Shown here piece after piece: positions 54,843-63,508 of a DNA stretch of 64,000 bases; within the stretch, counting starts at the first letter, position 1; each line of letters opens with the position of its first letter. Position numbers and translations under genes: made by a program. Origin of the DNA: Cypionkella psychrotolerans (GTDB taxonomy: Bacteria > Pseudomonadota > Alphaproteobacteria > Rhodobacterales > Rhodobacteraceae); NCBI RefSeq assembly GCF_001294535.1, contig NZ_LGIC01000037.1, positions 92,860 through 156,859 on the forward strand. Reading direction: 5' to 3'. The notes below the pieces were generated by a model, which ran no database searches, was not told the DNA's origin, and was given only the letters and a program-made list of their open reading frames with translations.

Positions 54843-55775
54843 ATGAATCTGCCGTTCCTGAGATTTCTTTTGGCAACTACTTCGCTAACGCAACCCGGCT
54901 TCACGTCCATTGTGCAGCCTGATCAGAGAAAAAGAAGTGCGTCGTCTGCTCAAACAACGCTAGTCCGAGTTAGATCGCACACGGACGGTTCAGGACCACT
55001 TGCCGCAATCATCACTAAAGAGCAACTGAATGCTCCTAAGATAACGTTGAATGAAATAGAGGGTATTTTCCCTAGAGGTGTTGCGACAATTACTCGTCAT
55101 TTTTGCCTCAATCTACTTCCTGTAGTGCGGGATGGAGGATTTAAGTTTGGAACAGTTTCGCAGTATCGGCCAAAGGATAAAGCGCTTGTAGGAAGATTCA
55201 GCGACACTAGAGAAGGCTTGCAAACCGATGTTTATGAAAGCTCAGATGGGCTTTACCATATTGAAGATGGTAAAGGTGGTGGTATAAGCGGGATTGCCAT
55301 AGAGGGAGCGGACGAACCCGTGGTGTATGAGTATATCGCAAATGACTACTGTTGCTGTTCGTCAATTGGCGCTTTTGATCGTGAACGAGCGAGTTTAATA
55401 CGCGACAGAGGCAATCCTGATATAGGAGCCTACGCCGTCTATGATTTGAAGAAACTTTTAGCAGCAATAAGCTCTTATGTGCTTGAAACAAGCCGCTTAA
55501 AGCATTTAACTGCCATTGCTGGAAAAGTGCAGTATGGGAGGAAAGACCGCCGAATAGTGATTGGCGGTCACACAATATCAAACGAAGAAGCGGATAGGGT
55601 TAATAAATGGCTTAATCTTATGTTTGTTAAGGCAATTGATTACAGTCATGAAGAGGAGTTAAGAATCCTGTTGATTGATCCCGATCGACCGGGCGCATTA
55701 GCTGAGGAAGTCGGTTGCGAAATATGGAGTGATCCGAGGATTGTTGAATCGATAATTGACAGCGGAGAATTTTGA
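54843..55775 (+). CDS. AT-rich cargo gene 1, DUF2971-like
   Basis: 310 residues, about 42-45% GC by eye against roughly 60% around it. The central part reads CLNLLPVVRDGGFKFGTVSQYRPKDKALVGRFSDTREGLQ, similar to the FG-x-(L/V)-x-x-Y...R-D-x-x-EG signature of DUF2971-type proteins, which are enriched in defence contexts. No nuclease motif is evident. The start at 54843 has AAGGG about 7 bp upstream. It opposes the surrounding structural genes. An 11-C homopolymer lies in its leader (54748-54758). Confidence 0.6.
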   Translation: MNLPFLRFLLATTSLTQPGFTSIVQPDQRKRSASSAQTTLVRVRSHTDGSGPLAAIITKEQLNAPKITLNEIEGIFPRGVATITRHFCLNLLPVVRDGGFKFGTVSQYRPKDKALVGRFSDTREGLQTDVYESSDGLYHIEDGKGGGISGIAIEGADEPVVYEYIANDYCCCSSIGAFDRERASLIRDRGNPDIGAYAVYDLKKLLAAISSYVLETSRLKHLTAIAGKVQYGRKDRRIVIGGHTISNEEADRVNKWLNLMFVKAIDYSHEEELRILLIDPDRPGALAEEVGCEIWSDPRIVESIIDSGEF

Positions 55776-55876
55776 GAAGATCGGGCGCATACTGAGAAAT
55801 GACCTAAACCGTCTTTGCGGCATTTTCTGATAACGTCTTAAAACCGGGCAACCAGATCGCGACAGGTGAAACCTTT

Positions 55877-56950
55877 ATGAATACTAGCCACTACAAAGTA
55901 GAGCATATCCAGATCATAGATCATGAGGATGATCATCAAACAAAATGCACCAACTACACTGGCGGCTTCAAGGTTTGGCAGTTGAGTGACGATGAATGGT
56001 CATACGAACCTAGCTTGCATCAAGGCAAACCATGCAGGGCCGGAATATTCACTTTTGCTGACATTCAGAAGCTGATGGCAGGTATGAAGTTAGCGCCTAT
56101 TGGCTATGAGGTTCATAGCTCCATCGACGGCCTCGAAATGAATTCTTTCATGTCCGTTTATCCAGTGTCAAAACGCAACCCACTGCCAACAACTGATGTT
56201 TGGCAAACGATTGCAGGAAATATGAAAGCGGAATCCGGGTCGAAACATGAGATCTTAAAGAGATATGCGCACTATCTAACTGCCAGTTTGCGATCAATGG
56301 ATATTAGCATCGCTGCAGTTTGCAATCACTACAATGGGCAGTTGGTGCAGTCATTGCGCGATGAAAAGTCTATTGGAAATAAGTTTGCACACATGTCAGA
56401 CTTTGCCTTCATTGCAAATGTTCATTCTTTCTTTCTGCACTTCGGATCAGCAAGAGATTACCTAGCCACATTGATTGCACGCCGTTGCTCTCTCTCGAAG
56501 GATATAGATAGTATGGCAACCTTGGTGAAAAACCTCAACCCGAAGAAACTACCACATGATAAAATGCTTGAACATCTGCTATCAACCAAACTTATTATTA
56601 TTGACAACACTGGATCTAGAATACAAACAAATGGCTGGCTGCAATGGGCATCGACTATAAGAAACAGCGTTGTTCATAGACATCCCTATGGCTCTAGAGA
56701 TCCAGAACGAACAGCGATGATTGTGGCGATTGAGGGAACACCTAATCACTTCAAATATTGGCGGCCTATCTTAGTGGATGGGAGCGATGTTCGAGATGTT
56801 TTGGATGTTATGACAAAGGTATATCACAACACGATGCACCTGTTGGGATGGTTAGCGGAGGCATCGGAACTCAATTCAGACATAAAGAAACTAGATGAAA
56901 CGTCTATCCTTGACATTGTAATTAAGACTGGAAAGCCCGCGCCCAATTAG
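55877..56950 (+). CDS. AT-rich cargo gene 2 with HEPN-type RNxxxH motif
   Basis: 357 residues, low GC like its neighbour. Helical region 172-205 (SDFAFIANVHSFFLHFGSARDYLATLIARR), then residues 254-267 WLQWASTIRNSVVH. The RNSVVH at 262-267 fits the Rx4-6H/RNxxxH motif of HEPN ribonuclease domains. A final helix pair ends near 330. HEPN proteins frequently cleave RNA in abortive infection and toxin systems. The first ~115 residues are unrecognised and may be a sensor. It follows gene 1 by 101 bp in the same direction. Confidence 0.6.
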   Translation: MNTSHYKVEHIQIIDHEDDHQTKCTNYTGGFKVWQLSDDEWSYEPSLHQGKPCRAGIFTFADIQKLMAGMKLAPIGYEVHSSIDGLEMNSFMSVYPVSKRNPLPTTDVWQTIAGNMKAESGSKHEILKRYAHYLTASLRSMDISIAAVCNHYNGQLVQSLRDEKSIGNKFAHMSDFAFIANVHSFFLHFGSARDYLATLIARRCSLSKDIDSMATLVKNLNPKKLPHDKMLEHLLSTKLIIIDNTGSRIQTNGWLQWASTIRNSVVHRHPYGSRDPERTAMIVAIEGTPNHFKYWRPILVDGSDVRDVLDVMTKVYHNTMHLLGWLAEASELNSDIKKLDETSILDIVIKTGKPAPN

Positions 56951-56986
56951 TTCATGTAGGCTATTCTGCCGGCACTCTCATATGCG

Positions 56987-57008
56987 CGCCACGGTTATCG
57001 CCGTGGCG
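56987..57008. terminator. Hairpin between convergent cargo and structural genes
   Basis: CGCCACGG-TTATCG-CCGTGGCG, 8-bp stem without a long T tract, between the ends of cargo gene 2 and the 57027-57524 gene. Confidence 0.6.
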
Positions 57009-57026
57009 TATGATAGGATCCACCAC

Positions 57027-57524
57027 CTAAGCCTCGGGTAGTTTGGCCCTGCGCCCAAGCAACGCGATGGGGTTCAGGACGGAATCGACAGGCCAGCCCT
57101 TGCTAATCCGTGCATAGATCACGGGCATACCCAAGCCCGTGCGCTTCGACCACTCCGGTATAGTCAGAGTTTCGCCGTTGTGGGTGATCGTGCGGCCCCT
57201 GCGGCCTCGCCTGCCCGTTCTACAATGCCCCTTTGACAATCCTGTTTGATCGGGCCTGAAATTCAGATCAATCGTAGCCGCAAGGGCAAGCCGCCTGTTT
57301 ACGGCCTCAATCACCGCCTGCATATCCAGACCGGCGTTAGAGCAAACGAGGCCAAGATCCTTGCTCGGTCTTATCAGGTAATCGCGGGCGTCTCTTACAT
57401 CACTCGCCACGCGCCCGCCGATCACGTCTTGCGAGGGTTCAAGCTCGGCATCCGCCACGGCGCGAAATAGCACCTCTCGCCACAGATCCCGCTCTCGGCT
57501 CTGCTTCTCTTCACGATCAGACAT
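57027..57524 (-). CDS. Phage protein with DNA-binding-like C terminus
   Basis: 165 residues. The C-terminal segment (THNGETLTIPEWSKRTGLGMPVIYARISKGWPVDSVLNPI) resembles the short helix-turn-helix modules (NUMOD-like) often attached to phage HNH proteins. A basic RRGRRGRT stretch precedes it. It overlaps the HNH gene by 8 bp and may act with it. Role in packaging is an inference. Confidence 0.65.
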   Translation of the reverse strand: MSDREEKQSRERDLWREVLFRAVADAELEPSQDVIGGRVASDVRDARDYLIRPSKDLGLVCSNAGLDMQAVIEAVNRRLALAATIDLNFRPDQTGLSKGHCRTGRRGRRGRTITHNGETLTIPEWSKRTGLGMPVIYARISKGWPVDSVLNPIALLGRRAKLPEA

Positions 57525-57864
57525 CGGCCCGCTCTTGCCGCTGTTTCACGCTGTTATGGCAATGCGCACACAATGCTTGCAGATTGTTCCAGTTCCAGAA
57601 CAACGCCCTATCGCCCTTATGGGCCTTGATATGATCGACATGCGCGGCGACAGCCCCACAGCCCGCGAAAGCACAGACAGGGTGCAAGGTCAGGAACTCG
57701 ACGCGCAGGGCCTCCCACTGGCGGGTATAGCCACGCTGGCGGCTGTTTGGCCGGGTAGCATCGAAGCGGCGCTTACGGGCGCGCATGGTGGCCGCCTGAC
57801 AGGCACAGATAGCATCGGCGGGAACAATCGCCCCACACCGGCAAAGGCGCGGCGGGCGGCTCAT
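57517..57864 (-). CDS. HNH endonuclease (HK97 gp74-like)
   Basis: 115 residues. Zinc-finger-like CRCGAIVPADAICAC, then TRQWEALRVEFLTLHPVCAFAGCGAVAAHVDHIKAHKGDRALFWNWNNLQALCAHCHNSVKQ. The DH-I...N...H-x-x-C-H HNH core is intact. Phage HNH proteins assist terminase in cutting DNA. Adjacent order HNH then capsid genes fits cos-type packaging modules. Confidence 0.93.
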   Translation of the reverse strand: MSRPPRLCRCGAIVPADAICACQAATMRARKRRFDATRPNSRQRGYTRQWEALRVEFLTLHPVCAFAGCGAVAAHVDHIKAHKGDRALFWNWNNLQALCAHCHNSVKQRQERADV

Positions 57865-58478
57865 TACATTTTCGCTTTCAGTGATTGCAGCCCGTGCCGA
57901 TCAAAGGTCGGATCGAAGCCCTGTTCAACAATGCGCGCAAGCTGATCTTTGGTCGGTCGCGCGGGGTTTGCTTTGCTCGGTGTGTTGATACCGGATCTGC
58001 GAAGTTCACGGTCGACTTGGGCTTCCAGCGCGGTGACGATCTCGGCCACGCTGGCGTTCCAAACCTCGGACGGGGGCCAGCTAAGCCAGCTTGTCGCGCG
58101 ACTAAACAGTTCGGTGAAAAACTGCGCCAGCGTGATCTCAGGGCCGGGTTCAGAAGATGGGGTAGCCTCGCCCTGTGCCGGTGCTAGGATCACCGACAGA
58201 AGGGCGAGGCAAGCCGCCTGTGCGCTGCCCGCGAAGCGCTCAAGCGGTTTGGTGGCGGTGTAGGCCAGCAGGCGATCGGCCTCTTGCCGATCGGTCGCGG
58301 CGGCTCTGATCACCGCATGAATGGGGGTCAGCTTCTGGCGGGCGATATCATCCCAAAGGGAAGCAATTCCGCCCGGCAGATTTTCAAGCGCGACGGCAGC
58401 CCGCAATGAAGCCCGCAAGGTCACGGCATGGGGGCCATGACAAAGCAGGATCTCCGAAGCGGGCTGCAACGCTAGCAT
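57864..58478 (-). CDS. Putative tail-assembly-chaperone-like protein
   Basis: 204 residues. The first half (VTLRASLRAAVALENLPGGIASLWDDIARQKLTPIHAVIRAA) resembles GTA-gp10-type chaperones. The second half contains LFSRATSWLSWPPSEVWNASVAEIVTALEAQVDREL, reminiscent of chaperone C-terminal extensions. No other fold fits better, but confidence is modest. It lies between the capsid fusion and HNH genes, away from the tape measure where a chaperone normally sits. Confidence 0.5.
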   Translation of the reverse strand: MLALQPASEILLCHGPHAVTLRASLRAAVALENLPGGIASLWDDIARQKLTPIHAVIRAAATDRQEADRLLAYTATKPLERFAGSAQAACLALLSVILAPAQGEATPSSEPGPEITLAQFFTELFSRATSWLSWPPSEVWNASVAEIVTALEAQVDRELRRSGINTPSKANPARPTKDQLARIVEQGFDPTFDRHGLQSLKAKM

Positions 58479-58484
58479 GGCTGA

Positions 58485-59987
58485 TCAGATAGCCATTTTC
58501 AGCTTGCGGAACACATCGCTGCGCACCACGCCAGCACCGACACGGCGGCGGGCGTGGAAGCGGGCAAGGCCGCTGGTGCGTTGGGTCAGCAGATCGGGCA
58601 ACACGTCGAGCGACACGCGGTCATAGATCCGATAGCCCGCTTTGAAGTCGCCATAGATGATCGGCGTGGCGGCAGATGCGACGTTTGGCATATCCAGCGC
58701 TTCGACAACCGGACGGCCAAGGATCGTTTCTGGCTGGCCTGCCTGATAGGACGGCTGCCACAGATAGTTGTTGTTGCCGTCTTTCATAGTGCGGATGACG
58801 GCGAGGGTCGTGCCGTTCATCACCCATGCGCCACGGTTCCGATAGGTCGCGGGCATCGCATAGAACAGCTTGATCAGGGCATCGGCAGAAAGCACCGTGG
58901 CGTGGCCGTTGTTGGTTTCTGCGATACCGGCGGCGGTCATAAAGCCGGTCGGTTCAACGGCGGTTGCACCGTTCACAAACGACAGCGCCTCTTTGACGCC
59001 GAAGTCTTCGGCAAGCGCCAAGCGCACTTCGGCTTCGACGTTAGCCGAATCTTCAAGCATCCGAAGCGACAGATCCACAAAGGTCGCCAGTTCCTTGATC
59101 ACGATATCGGATTGATCGAAGGTCGGTTCGGAACCGGTGCGGGTGGTGGTTTCGCCAACCCAAAGGGCGTTGGTAATCCCGGTGCGCTTCGGCAACAGGA
59201 TCGTGTGGCTGGCGGTCGTGCGCACATCGGCGATAGCACGGATCGGGCTGAACTCCACCAGATTGCGGATGAACTCGCCCGAGGTTTCCTCTGGTGCTAG
59301 CACATAGGCCGGTGCGTCATTGGCAACGGTCAGGGCTTTCTTGTCGAAGTCAGCGCCTTGCAGGAAAGACACGAAGGCTTTGCGGACCGTGTCTTCGCCC
59401 TGGGTGATCACCGGCGCACCGAGGCGCTGGCCTTTGGCTTCCAGCTTATCCAGCCGCGCCAGCACGGCCTCATGGGCCTTCGTGTCGATAAGCGGCGCAT
59501 TCGCCGGGGTCTTGGGATCTTCGTTTTCCATGTTCAAACTTTCACTGATTACTGATTTTACCGAGGTGATCTGCGCGCCCGGATGGGCCGGAACTGCAAC
59601 AATGCTGATTTCATGCAGTTCAAGGGCGCTGATCGTGCGGCCCTTGGCGCTGCGTTTGGCGTCTTTGGTGACAAAGCCGATAGACAGGCCAGTCACCGCA
59701 CCTGCTTTGATCATGGCGCGCACTTCACGGGCGCGCTCTACATCATCCACCAGCAAGCGGCCTTTGACGGTCAGGCCAGTTTCTGTTTCTGCAATTTGAT
59801 CCCAAACACCGATCACCTGCGCCTGATCATGTGCAAAGAGCATCGGCAGGATGGCGGGGCTGGTGAATGCCCCCTTTTCGATTACATCGCCAACACGATC
59901 AGCAGAACCGAAAGGCCAAGCCGTGCCAGTGATCTCGCCCGCATCGGATACGGTCAGCAGAGCCTTGATTTCAATATGATCGGTCAC
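58485..59987 (-). CDS. Fused HK97-type prohead protease and major capsid protein
   Basis: 500 residues from a GTG at 59985-59987 that overlaps the preceding stop (GTGA). Residues 1-~150 are the protease: ITGTAWPFGSADRVGDVIEKGAF, LFAHD with the catalytic His, TGLSIGF with the Ser, and HEISIVAVPAHPGAQI. Residues ~165-500 are the scaffold/delta region and HK97-fold capsid protein (ALWVGETTTRTGSEPTFDQSDIVIKELATFVDLSLRMLEDSA). Fusions of this type are known in some phages and satellites. Confidence 0.93.
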   Translation of the reverse strand: MTDHIEIKALLTVSDAGEITGTAWPFGSADRVGDVIEKGAFTSPAILPMLFAHDQAQVIGVWDQIAETETGLTVKGRLLVDDVERAREVRAMIKAGAVTGLSIGFVTKDAKRSAKGRTISALELHEISIVAVPAHPGAQITSVKSVISESLNMENEDPKTPANAPLIDTKAHEAVLARLDKLEAKGQRLGAPVITQGEDTVRKAFVSFLQGADFDKKALTVANDAPAYVLAPEETSGEFIRNLVEFSPIRAIADVRTTASHTILLPKRTGITNALWVGETTTRTGSEPTFDQSDIVIKELATFVDLSLRMLEDSANVEAEVRLALAEDFGVKEALSFVNGATAVEPTGFMTAAGIAETNNGHATVLSADALIKLFYAMPATYRNRGAWVMNGTTLAVIRTMKDGNNNYLWQPSYQAGQPETILGRPVVEALDMPNVASAATPIIYGDFKAGYRIYDRVSLDVLPDLLTQRTSGLARFHARRRVGAGVVRSDVFRKLKMAI

Positions 59988-60316
59988 GCTGGCACCTGCG
60001 CCTGATTGGCGGCACCAGTCCAGCGCGCGGCCATGATCTCCCATGCAAGCGCCAGCGTCTCTGCCAGTGGGCGGTTCACGCCGTAAGCATCACAAAGTCG
60101 CTTGGCCTGTTCCGGGTTCATACCGCCACCGATCAGGCCAAGCCGGATGATTTCGCGCAGATACTCGGCTGGATAGGCCAAGGTCAGCATCTGGAAATAA
60201 AGCGCACCAGCGCCAAGGCCAGTGATCTTTTCCAGTTCTGCCAGCATCGGGTCGGTAAGGGTGAAGTCGTGTTCACCATCACCAAAGAAGGCGCGGTGCG
60301 TGATCTCGCTATTCAT
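59984..60316 (-). CDS. GTA-gp10-family tail assembly chaperone
   Basis: 110 residues from the ATG at 60314-60316 (MNSEITHRAFFGDGEHDFTLTDPMLAELEKITGLGAGALYFQMLT). The middle EYLREIIRLGLIGGGMNPEQAKRLCDAYGVNRPLAETLALAWEIMAARWTG matches the gene-transfer-agent family chaperone (Phage_TAC_11 type) well. It normally neighbours the major tail protein; here it lies between portal and protease. Overlaps portal by 8 bp and the capsid gene by 4 bp. Confidence 0.85.
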   Translation of the reverse strand: MNSEITHRAFFGDGEHDFTLTDPMLAELEKITGLGAGALYFQMLTLAYPAEYLREIIRLGLIGGGMNPEQAKRLCDAYGVNRPLAETLALAWEIMAARWTGAANQAQVPA

Positions 60317-61523
60317 CGGTGGTTTCCTTGGGTGCTGGATCTGGCGCTGGCGTGGTGCCGGTCGAGGTGAAGGGGTTTTGCAGCCCATTGCCTTCGGCCA
60401 TAGCGGGAAGGTTCAGACCGGCGCGAACCTCATTGGCGGTCATCGCACCCATCGCGCGGTATTGACTGTAAGCGGTTGCTCGGGCGGCGAACTCCACCGA
60501 CAGCAGATCGTCTGGCGTGGCTTCAATGTAGAAGCTGGCGCGTTCCTCTGGTGCCAACAACACCCGAGTGTAAGCGGCCTGCCAGCGGGCAATCCAAGGG
60601 CGCAGGGTGCCGGTCAGGAAGTCGCGGTGCGATTGTTCAAAGTTTGACCAAGTGCCACGCGACAATTCGTAAAGCAGCGCGGGCGGCACGTTGAACGCTC
60701 GGGCGATCTCGCGCACCTGTTCGCGGCGAACTTCGGAAAATTCAGCATCGGCAAGCTTCATGTTGATCTCATGAAAGGTCATGCCTTCATCAAGAACAGC
60801 GGTAGAGCCAGAGTTTTCGCCGCCATGCGATTGAAACCAGCTTCCTGCCAGTTTCTTTGAGGTGTCGGATTCCAGCTTGTTCGGATGCAAGATCACACCC
60901 GAGGGTCGGCCACCATTTTTGAAGAACCCGGCAAGATGGCCTTCGGCGGCAAGCGCCAGACCGATTGCTTCACGGGCGAGTGTGATAGGCGACACACCGC
61001 GCAGGGTGTGAATGTGCAGCACGTCAATAAACGGCAGCACGGCATTGTCAGCGTTCGCAAGCTGAACACGGTAGGACGGTTCGCCATAGCTATCATATTC
61101 AATGCTGACCGCGCCGGGATCCATGCGGTGCAATTCCACCGCCTTACCTTCACCGTTGCGGCTGACCTGCGCGAAACCGTGGCCGGTCAGCAGGGCGTCA
61201 CTGGTAAGTTGTTCGCGCAGCTCTTCTGCGCTAGTCCAGTCGTTCGCCCAATCATGCACCAGCCCATAAGCCGGATGATCCTTCGCGGGATCTTTGCCCT
61301 CGGTGTAGGCTTTGAACGGTAACGTGGCGACAGATTCAGCGATCAGCGACACGGCCCTGCGCACAGCAGGAACACGCATTGCGCTTTCGCGTGTCACCGA
61401 CACACCCGAGGCCACGGAAGCAATCCCGAAAAGCGCATAAGCCTCGGGATCTGTCAGCCGGATTGATTTCTTTTCAGAAGCACCTCGCCCGATAAGTCGG
61501 GCGAGGTTAGATGCGATACCCAT
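60309..61523 (-). CDS. Phage portal protein, HK97 family
   Basis: 404 residues: AMRVPAVRRAVSLIAESVATLPFKAY, TSDALLTGHGFAQVSRN, EGHLAGFFKNGGRPSGVI, ARAFNVPPALLYELSRGTWSNFEQSHRDFLTGTLRPWIARWQ. All are standard portal motifs. Dodecameric entry channel for DNA packaging. First gene of the head operon, 66 bp downstream of the integrase gene and preceded by the shared 19-bp dyad. Confidence 0.95.
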   Translation of the reverse strand: MGIASNLARLIGRGASEKKSIRLTDPEAYALFGIASVASGVSVTRESAMRVPAVRRAVSLIAESVATLPFKAYTEGKDPAKDHPAYGLVHDWANDWTSAEELREQLTSDALLTGHGFAQVSRNGEGKAVELHRMDPGAVSIEYDSYGEPSYRVQLANADNAVLPFIDVLHIHTLRGVSPITLAREAIGLALAAEGHLAGFFKNGGRPSGVILHPNKLESDTSKKLAGSWFQSHGGENSGSTAVLDEGMTFHEINMKLADAEFSEVRREQVREIARAFNVPPALLYELSRGTWSNFEQSHRDFLTGTLRPWIARWQAAYTRVLLAPEERASFYIEATPDDLLSVEFAARATAYSQYRAMGAMTANEVRAGLNLPAMAEGNGLQNPFTSTGTTPAPDPAPKETTDE

Positions 61524-61540
61524 GCGGAACTCATAACAAC

Positions 61541-61559
61541 ACTACGGTATCATAATACC
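61541..61559 (-). promoter_or_regulatory. 19-bp repeat/dyad upstream of the portal operon
   Basis: ACTACGGTATCATAATACC, exact copy of 54644-54662, 18 bp upstream of the portal start codon. Same embedded -10-like TATTAT on the minus strand. Probably the coordinated control site of the two structural operons. Confidence 0.65.
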
Positions 61560-61589
61560 ACAGTGTGGATTCCCCGAATAGAGGAAATG

Positions 61590-63389
61590 TTATGTTATTA
61601 CATGATCTAGATTTAAGCCGGGGTAAGCTATCGCGTTTACCAGTTCCGCCCGTCTTTCAATCATCCCTTGTGGCATGATCCCATATCTGCCGGTCATGCT
61701 GCCCTCGGTGTGGCCCAGAATGAAACCAAACTCTTGATCCAAGAAACCACCACGGCGCAGCGCATCGGCGGCACCATGCCGGAAAGAATAGAGTGAAAGC
61801 CCCCTGCCCGCTTTTAAGCCAATCCGGGTAAGATAGCGGCCAAATTCTCGCGACAGGTCAGCCAACATTTGCCCGCGCTCATTGCGCACTGCGCCGGGAA
61901 ATAGCGCGCTACCGCCCTCTCTAACGCGGCTTTCGTGGTATCGGATAAACCCAAGCCGGATTAATTCAGGATGGATTGGCACCACCCGCATTGAACCTGC
62001 GGTTTTCACCGACTTACCTTCATCGGTTTTATCACCCTCGGTCGTAATGTGCATAATCCAATGCCCAAACTCTTGCCGAACGTCATTAACGGCAAGCTGA
62101 CCAATCTCAGCGGGTCGCGCACCAGAGAACAGCATTATCAGCGGCACCCAAAAGCGGTGATCTCGAATTAGAAAATTGCCGGGTTTAGCAAGTTTGCGCC
62201 ATTCATCATCACTCTGACAGCCGGAAAACCAAGGCGAGTTGAACAGGATCTGGAGTTGATCTGCGTTGAAAGGCACAGTCGGGGTCTTGGTTTCCTTCTT
62301 AAGCGCCAAGCCCTCGGTCGCGTTTTTATCCAGATAACCGTTGTTCACCGCCCATGACAAGAAAGCCCCAAGGCTGGAAAGGTAGCGGTTCACAGTGCGG
62401 TCGGCGATCACCGGCTTGCCTACCTTTTCATTGGCTTTGACGATCTGGCGAATATTCATGCCCGCGAACACGCCAGTTTCGGTGGCCTTAACCGGATACT
62501 TCACCAGAAGCTGTTTCCACTCGCGCACTGCCACCTTGTCGATTTTGGCGATGGGGTGGCGTTCGCCGATCATTTCAACAAACGTGCCAATATCACGGCG
62601 GCATTGATTGACACGATCTTGCGCCACGCCACGCGGATTCTCACTGGCGAAGATCTCGAAAATTTCCATGATAGATTCACCCGGCTTCGCAGTCTCTCTG
62701 CGCGGGCCGGTGGCGGGCCTTACCAGCGGGTCGCGGGGTTGGCCGGAGTAATCACCAGCATCGCGCTCTAGGGTGCGCTCTAGGGCCTCAGCCTCGGCCC
62801 GCATCAAGCGACGTGCAAGGCTGATCCAGTCTGGCGTTGATCGGTCTACATGCAGACGGTTTTGGCGCAGGTAGTCTTCTACTTCATGGGCAATCAGGGC
62901 AGTCTCGCCCTTAGCCAGATGTTTGCGAAGTTCGGTCAGCTTACGCTTTCGGGCATCGGCAGCGACTTCGCCCATTTGTTGCGCCACCTGTAAATCAAGC
63001 GTCGCATCAAGCAAAGTCAGTGGATCAATGCCCGTGATCTCGCCCCTGTCCACCCTTCCCATAAGATCAGCCTTGGCCACTTCGATCTCAGCCTGACCGG
63101 GTAGTATCGACCGCGCAGATTCATCGCGGTCGAGCGCGGCCTCGTAGTGATCCCAAACAGCGTTCTCTAGGTCGCCCGCTGCAAGATGGCGGCGGGCTCG
63201 CAGGTCGTCAAACTCGCGCTGCCAATCAGCAACGACAAGATGAACCCGCACCTTTGCTTCGGCGGGATTACTAGTGCCAAGAGCCTTCACAAGTTCCTGT
63301 TTGCCATAGATCGGCACCAGATCAAGCGGGACACGAATGCGGGCCGAATAGCTTGCACCGCGTCTAAGAAGATTGCTGACTAGGGCCAT
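61590..63389 (-). CDS. int: Tyrosine recombinase (integrase) with DUF6538-like N terminus
   Basis: 599 residues from the ATG at 63387-63389 (MALVSNLLRRGASYSARIRVP). The N-terminal region is the DUF6538-type adaptor, followed by a SAM-like core-binding domain (VREWKQLLVKYPV...NRYLSSLGAFLSWAVNNGYLDKNAT). The catalytic domain has SGARPAEIGQL (Arg), LYSFRHGAADAL and LGHTEGSMTGRYG (His, nucleophile Tyr). The usual first His of the HxxR box is a Tyr (YSFR). It catalyses insertion into tRNA-Gln. Long for an integrase. Adjacent to attR. Confidence 0.93.
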   Translation of the reverse strand: MALVSNLLRRGASYSARIRVPLDLVPIYGKQELVKALGTSNPAEAKVRVHLVVADWQREFDDLRARRHLAAGDLENAVWDHYEAALDRDESARSILPGQAEIEVAKADLMGRVDRGEITGIDPLTLLDATLDLQVAQQMGEVAADARKRKLTELRKHLAKGETALIAHEVEDYLRQNRLHVDRSTPDWISLARRLMRAEAEALERTLERDAGDYSGQPRDPLVRPATGPRRETAKPGESIMEIFEIFASENPRGVAQDRVNQCRRDIGTFVEMIGERHPIAKIDKVAVREWKQLLVKYPVKATETGVFAGMNIRQIVKANEKVGKPVIADRTVNRYLSSLGAFLSWAVNNGYLDKNATEGLALKKETKTPTVPFNADQLQILFNSPWFSGCQSDDEWRKLAKPGNFLIRDHRFWVPLIMLFSGARPAEIGQLAVNDVRQEFGHWIMHITTEGDKTDEGKSVKTAGSMRVVPIHPELIRLGFIRYHESRVREGGSALFPGAVRNERGQMLADLSREFGRYLTRIGLKAGRGLSLYSFRHGAADALRRGGFLDQEFGFILGHTEGSMTGRYGIMPQGMIERRAELVNAIAYPGLNLDHVIT

Positions 63390-63413
63390 GAAATGCTCCA
63401 CATGAAGGGGTCG

Positions 63414-63435
63414 TGTGTTACATCTGTGTGTTACA
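63414..63435. promoter_or_regulatory. Candidate recombinase arm sites, right end
   Basis: TGTGTTACA at 63414-63422 and 63427-63435, 13 bp apart in direct orientation, between the integrase start and attR. They match the copy at 45562 near attL. They also overlap the integrase leader, so they may take part in its control. Confidence 0.55.
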
Positions 63436-63508
63436 GTTTCTTTCAGTATATGCAATGTTTATCATATGGTTACGCAATAATAAGGACTTAGAAAATATTG
63501 TAATAAAG

